64,000 nucleotides of DNA from Megalobrama amblycephala (Eukaryota; Chordata; Actinopteri; Cypriniformes; Xenocyprididae). Each line of letters begins with the position of its first letter. The stretch's first letter is position 1. The DNA lies in the NCBI RefSeq assembly GCF_018812025.1, contig NC_063044.1, forward strand, positions 71,774,176 to 71,838,175. Reading direction: 5' to 3'. Position numbers and translations under genes: made by a program. Shown here one piece after another: positions 59,101 to 64,000 of this stretch. The notes under the pieces were generated by a model. It worked only from the letters and a program-made list of their open reading frames with translations. It was not told where the DNA came from and ran no database searches.

Positions 59101-60990
59101 TTGTTTTTTATAATTCTTTTGCATTTTGATGTTTTGTGTATTGCATTATTGTAATATTTTTCAATAACGTTCTTTTTGTTATAAAAAAAAAAAAGAGAGT
59201 TCTTAAACCTGTTATACAATGCAACTTTTTCATCAACCAAAGTTACTGTAAGAAGAACAATCTCTATAACTATTAATAACTTATGAGAAATAAAACTTTA
59301 TCAGTAACTATATATCAGCTTTTGCTTCAGTTATGCTGAAAACCCTGTCAGGCATTCTGGGAAGTTTATTTACCTCATAAATATTGGTGTTTACTGTTTA
59401 TTTCTAATAAAAATCGTTGGTAATGTTGTTGCAAAAAATGTGAACCAGATGTAAAATACATTTAAAATAAAAGCTAAAATAATATTTGACCTTATATTGA
59501 CAATCAATATGAAACCTCCATTTACTGACCATTTATTGAAAAAAAAAGTACCCATACATATTTTTCATAGTTTCATAGTTTGACAAATCTAAATATGCAG
59601 ATGTGCTTAAACATTTCTAACATGAATAGGCCTGTCACGATAACTACTTTTCGTAGTGCGATATATTGCCCCAGAAATATCTGCGATATGCGATATTATT
59701 GTCATTTTAAGACCATTTTATGCAACTGAATATATAATCATAAAACAATACAATACAATACAAATTTAATTTCTACAGCAAATTTAAAACAACTGCTGTT
59801 GACCAAAATGTTTTCCAGCATAATATAATATAATATAATATAATATAATATAATAACAGCATAATAATGCAAGTAGGCCTGCACACTTTCACATGACAAT
59901 GAACTTCCCAGCTAACCAAAATACGTGACTGTTACGTAACTGCAACGTAATTTGGTGACCAAACTTTCGTCGTGGCGACGTAACTAGTTACGTTGTGGCA
60001 ACCGGAAAAGTGAAATTCCCGGATACGTTGCCACAACGTAACTTTGTGACGTTTCCAGTTAGTAACTGCGACGTCGTGGCAACGTTGTGTATCAATAGTT
60101 GTGTGCTGGTAATTAGTTGGTAATTTTTATATTTATTTGTTTTTCTATGGGCGGACATGCAGTAGTTTAACCTAATTTATGTCCTCATTTGCCCAAACTA
60201 ATTTAAAGGCTATTCCAACAGCTGTGAATGATGAATGCAGACCTCAAAATGAATTAAATTCATTTATTGTGAAAAACACACAGAACATGATCAAAACTCA
60301 AAATAAAATAATAAAATACACTAAAACTATAAATAAAAACATATAGCCTACAGCGAAACATAAAATAAAAGCATTCAAGACGTTTTGCACTCAGTATTAT
60401 TAAAAACATATGCTATGCTAGCGTAACATTTTGCTAACATATATTTCAGACGATCAAGGAAAGATACCATATAATCACAGAGGTAAAAATATTAACAAAA
60501 GTACTTAGTAGACTGTGGGTAATGTTACTTAACCAATCTGACGCAGTTGTTGAACTTTATTGCTATATAAAACTGACGAAAAACACGGAGAAACATCGCT
60601 GTCCTCTCCAGCAGCTTGAATGTTTTCCCGGTTGCCATGGCAACTCTAACGGCCACCAGCACTAACGTAAACATAACAATAAAAAAAGGTTTTGTGTCTT
60701 TCCAAAGTTAACTTTATACATTTTTATAAAAGCCATTTATTCGTTGTCACCTCGGAAAATAAATTCTTCTCTCAGAAAAATTAACTTCACTCACTTGTCA
60801 ACATACTGTGGGCGCGCGCGCACTCCATTTGTGGAGGCGCGCGCTGTATGTCACGTCACTATATAAAAAGCAGTCATCCATATTCTGACTTAAGGGACAT
60901 TTCAGTCGTGTCTGACGTTTAATTACACATTTTAAATGGCAAATTCTCTTAATAATAACATATAAAGAAGGTGTGATGGTGGTAATGAAA
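59101..60990. other. No gene; repeats
   Basis: A 'CACGATAAC...GATATATTG' repeat lies at 59630-59700 and (TAATA)n at 59821-59854. ACGT-rich sequence beginning CCCAGCTAACC (59908-60070) shows many short inverted words. A CG-rich patch with GCGCGCGCGC is near 60812. Confidence 0.5.
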
Positions 60991-61003
60991 TCACCAGCAC
61001 ATG

Positions 61004-61317
61004 ACGTTGCTGTTACGTTGCCAGTAAGTCATGGAATGACCATTATATTACCAATAGAGTACGTATCTGCAACGTCCTTGGTTTTCTTATAACGTTAGGA
61101 GATCGTACTGACGACGTTGTGATATGGTAATTTGATGGTAATAATATTACGGGTATACAACGTTGTAGTTACGTTACTGGTAAGTCATGGAATGACCATT
61201 ATATTACGAATAGAGTACGTATCTGGAACGTCCTTGGTAATCTTATAACGTTAGGAGAACGTACTGACGACGTTGTGATATGGTAATTTGATGGTAATAA
61301 TATTACGGGCATACAAC
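61004..61317. repeat. 156-bp tandem repeat, two units
   Basis: Units start at 61004 and 61160 and share AAGTCATGGAATGACCATTA and TAACGTTAGGAG. They are rich in ACGT words and differ at few positions. Confidence 0.88.
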
Positions 61318-61353
61318 CCAGCAAACAAGGGACATCCCCCGGACTTTGTGAAC

Positions 61354-61690
61354 GTCCGTTAAGGTCCGCGTTTGGTCCGCTTTGTAACGTTCGCTGGCGG
61401 ACGTTCGGAGGACGTCCGCGTTTGGTCCGCTTTGTAACGTTCGCTGACGGACGTTCGGGGACGTCCGCGTTTGGTCCGCTTTTTAACGTCCGCTGGCGGA
61501 CGTTCGGGGGACGTCCGCGTTTGGTTCGCTTTTTAACGTTCGCTGACGGACGTTCGGGGGACGTCCGCGTTTGGTCCGCTTTTTAACGTCCGCTGGCGGA
61601 CGTTCGGGAGACGTCCGCGTTTGGTCCGCTTTTTAACGTCCGCGTTTGGTCCGCTTTGTAACGTTCGCTGACGGACGTTCGGAGGACATT
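61354..61690. repeat. 50-bp GC-rich minisatellite
   Basis: About six units of ACGTCCGCGTTTGGTCCGCT followed by TAACGTTCGCTGRCGGACGTTCGG. One unit near 61615-61680 has an internal duplication of the GTTTGGTCCGCTTT part. CpG-dense within an AT-rich region. Confidence 0.92.
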
Positions 61691-61969
61691 CAAGTCCTTG
61701 CCAGTTTGCGAAAGTCCTACTGACGTCCCTCATCTGGTATTTCCATAACAACACTTGTAAAAAAAAAAACAGCGTTGCCTTTTATCAACAGACCTGACAC
61801 CTTGAAACTCAGACAAAGGGCAAATGAAACTAAACCTACTGGATTTAAAGGAGGTTGTGTTCCTTAAAAATCCCTTTAAACATGATAATGGATTTACAGA
61901 AACCATGATTGTTTTGTTGTGCAGGTTGATATTATGGTTTTACTTCAAGTAAAAATAGTAATTGAATTC

Positions 61970-63631
61970 GGGTCATTCTACAGAAAAGTCCACTTTTGGT
62001 ATGACAAAATGTCTTAAAATGTATTTCTTTTTCTAACGTTTAAACTTAGACCACATTATTATATTACACATTGACTTTATGAATACAAATGACAGCTTTA
62101 TGATTTATTATTATTATTATTATTATTTTGTGCATTTAAAGACAGCATGTACCATTTTTTTGTCACTGGTGTTACCATACTTCTCTGGCATTTTAAACAT
62201 TTTTATGAAATGATATTTCTCAATTTTTTTCAGCACATGCAGTCAGAGTTACAGAAAAAAAGATAATGAAAAAAATAAGGAGATTATGTTTGTTTTGTTT
62301 TTTAATTTCAATCAGGTTAGTTAAAAGTGATTGAATTATGCTAATTTAATTATGCATGTATTTGCTATAACAATGGAAATATTTGAAAAACAGTTATAAA
62401 CAAGTAATGCAATCCTTTACATCTTAATTCTTGAGTTTAGCAGAATTCCATGAATGTAAAAGTATTATCATGTCACATATGACACATTTTATTTAATGAG
62501 ACAGACAAAAAACAGTAACACCAGTGACACAATGAATCACCAGTGACAGATACATAGGACCAAAGATAGCCTACTTATTCTTCAACTATAATCAAGGAGA
62601 GGAGACTAAATTTTATTACATTTTTTATACAATCAAAGACTTTTCATTGACACTTAGTGAAAGCAGTCAGTAAAAGATCATAAACAACATTTTAAAAATG
62701 CCTGTAAAATACGCTGTCCGTAATGTCGCTGCTTCTCAGCTTCTCAGTTTAGCCAAATACCCTCAATTTAGCCATATCTGACCAAAGGAGGATTAACAAT
62801 AGGAAAAAAAGTTAGAATCACATTATTTAGTGCTATTTTATGCAAAATAACTAAATAAATAGCTTTGAATAAAGTTTTTTTTTTCTATAAACAACACCAG
62901 TGAGTGACAGTAACACCAGTGACATTTTTCATGAAAAATGCATTTTATGGCTGCTGCAAGGTATCAATCCACATGTTGTCAATCATGGTATATTCACTAA
63001 ATTAAGTAATTTAATCCATTTGTATTCTAGTTTTTTGAAATTCCCTAATAATAAAGTAGGTCACACCAGTGACTTCAACTAAAAGCTTCATATGAAATTA
63101 TGATTTTCTAATTAAAATTTCTGATAACTGAAAAGAGATAGTGGACTTTCCATGTGTCTTTCTTCATGGATCTTCAGGAAATAGGAAGAAGGTAGTCAAC
63201 TGATGTCAACAGTGTGATTTTTATTTCAAAATAAGAGATTTTTGTTAAAGGTAACACCAGTGACACAACACCAGGGTTTTTTTAAAATATATTTTATAAT
63301 ATTTATTCAGCATTTGTTTTTGTTTTTTTAATGTCATTTACATAATATATTTGACAGTTATGCATACATTATTGTATTTAAACCCTGGTTCTGAGCTCAA
63401 AATAAAGCACTTTCCCACATGACTGTGGGGACGAGCACTTCTGTGCTGTTTGGAATTTTTATAATTAAAAAACAAATACTGCCACATTGATGCGCAAGAA
63501 GGTTTAATTGTTCAAATATTGTTTCATATTAAAATATATATAAAAAATTGTTTTCAATATAAAAAAAAGTGTTTTCAAGTGTAATATTTCTGTAAAGGGA
63601 CAGAAAAGTGGACTTTTCTGTAGAATGACCC
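61970..63631. mobile_element. TIR element with ACACCAGTGAC repeats
   Basis: A perfect 28-bp TIR starts GGGTCATTCTACAGAAAAGT at 61970, with its reverse complement ending at 63631. ATTC flanks both sides (61966-61969, 63632-63635), a 4-bp target duplication. No transposase frame is visible. The motif ACACCAGTGAC recurs inside at about 62163 (inverted), 62519, 62895, 62912, 63064 and 63253. Confidence 0.8.
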
Positions 63632-63635
63632 ATTC

Positions 63636-64000
63636 ATTGTAAAATGAAGTAAATATTAAAAATGAACAACTTTCATGTTAGCCTATGGGAAAAAATAATG
63701 GAGTAACTTCAACCTACTAACTAATTAAAGATGTCATCAGATCATGTGTGCTTTCAGCAGTTATCATTTTAAACATCAAAATCATGATGCCCCCCAATAG
63801 TAGGCTACTGAATATAAGATGTGGGATAATATAAGAATGGGACATTTTATCCAAGTCATCTCAATGGTAAAAAGTGTCCCAATCACCCTGAACTGGAGCT
63901 CTAAAATAATGTTATTGACTTCAACTGATGAATGCAGCCAAAGAAAAGATGAAGAATGGAAAAGCACTTTGCTGGCAAAGAAATTGGAAAATAACACAGG
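63636..64000. other. No gene seen
   Basis: AT-rich sequence to the end of the window with no recognised feature. Confidence 0.4.

Overview
The window is vertebrate nuclear DNA, most likely from a cyprinid-type teleost. The reasons are multi-exon immune genes with GT-AG introns, CD2/SLAM-like and TRIM genes typical of fish, and a very dense load of fish-style transposons: Tc1/mariner, DIRS, L2-like LINEs, solo LTRs and many MITEs. No prokaryotic gene organisation is visible. Gene structures below come from reading splice sites and phase by eye; no alignment or transcript data were available.

Layout. 1-4.5 kb: a dead Tc1 element next to the 5' half of a DIRS-like retroelement. 5.4 kb: a frameshifted Ig exon, the relic of a third receptor gene. 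11.2-34.9 kb (minus strand): one large Ig-receptor gene with a signal peptide, two cysteine-less V-like domains and a transmembrane exon. These are followed by an array of 13 in-frame micro-exons (21-36 nt, all phase 1-1) and three C-terminal tail exons. All 20 exons join into one open frame of 494 codons. Its introns hold a Tc1, an L2 fragment, a 4.2 kb inverted-repeat element broken by an LTR, a 5.8 kb terminal-repeat element, a 0.95 kb fold-back and an IS630/Tc1 deletion derivative. 34.7-40.2 kb: the first exon and its upstream region are duplicated, and the distal copy is interrupted by an LTR-like insertion. 41.2-43.1 kb (plus strand): a compact, complete CD48/SLAM-like receptor (V domain, C2 domain, TM, very short tail), divergent from the large gene.

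47.8-49.1 kb (plus): a complete five-exon granzyme-like serine protease with a TATA box. 51.2-54.2 kb (plus): a TRIM gene (RING, B-box, coiled coil, linker exons) with a consensus ISRE at its promoter and three TGACGTCA sites spaced exactly 53 bp apart in intron 1. Its B30.2 exon is not visible. Downstream come a 5'-truncated L2-like LINE carrying a nearly intact Tc1, a 33-bp tandem repeat and a 1000-base assembly gap. 59-64 kb is gene-free and holds ACGT-rich tandem repeats and a TIR element with a dispersed ACACCAGTGAC motif.

Taken together, the genes form an immune-effector neighbourhood: SLAM-like leukocyte receptors, a granule protease and an interferon-type TRIM. The most unusual feature is the micro-exon array, which would let alternative splicing vary the length of a coiled-coil-like cytoplasmic segment without ever changing frame.
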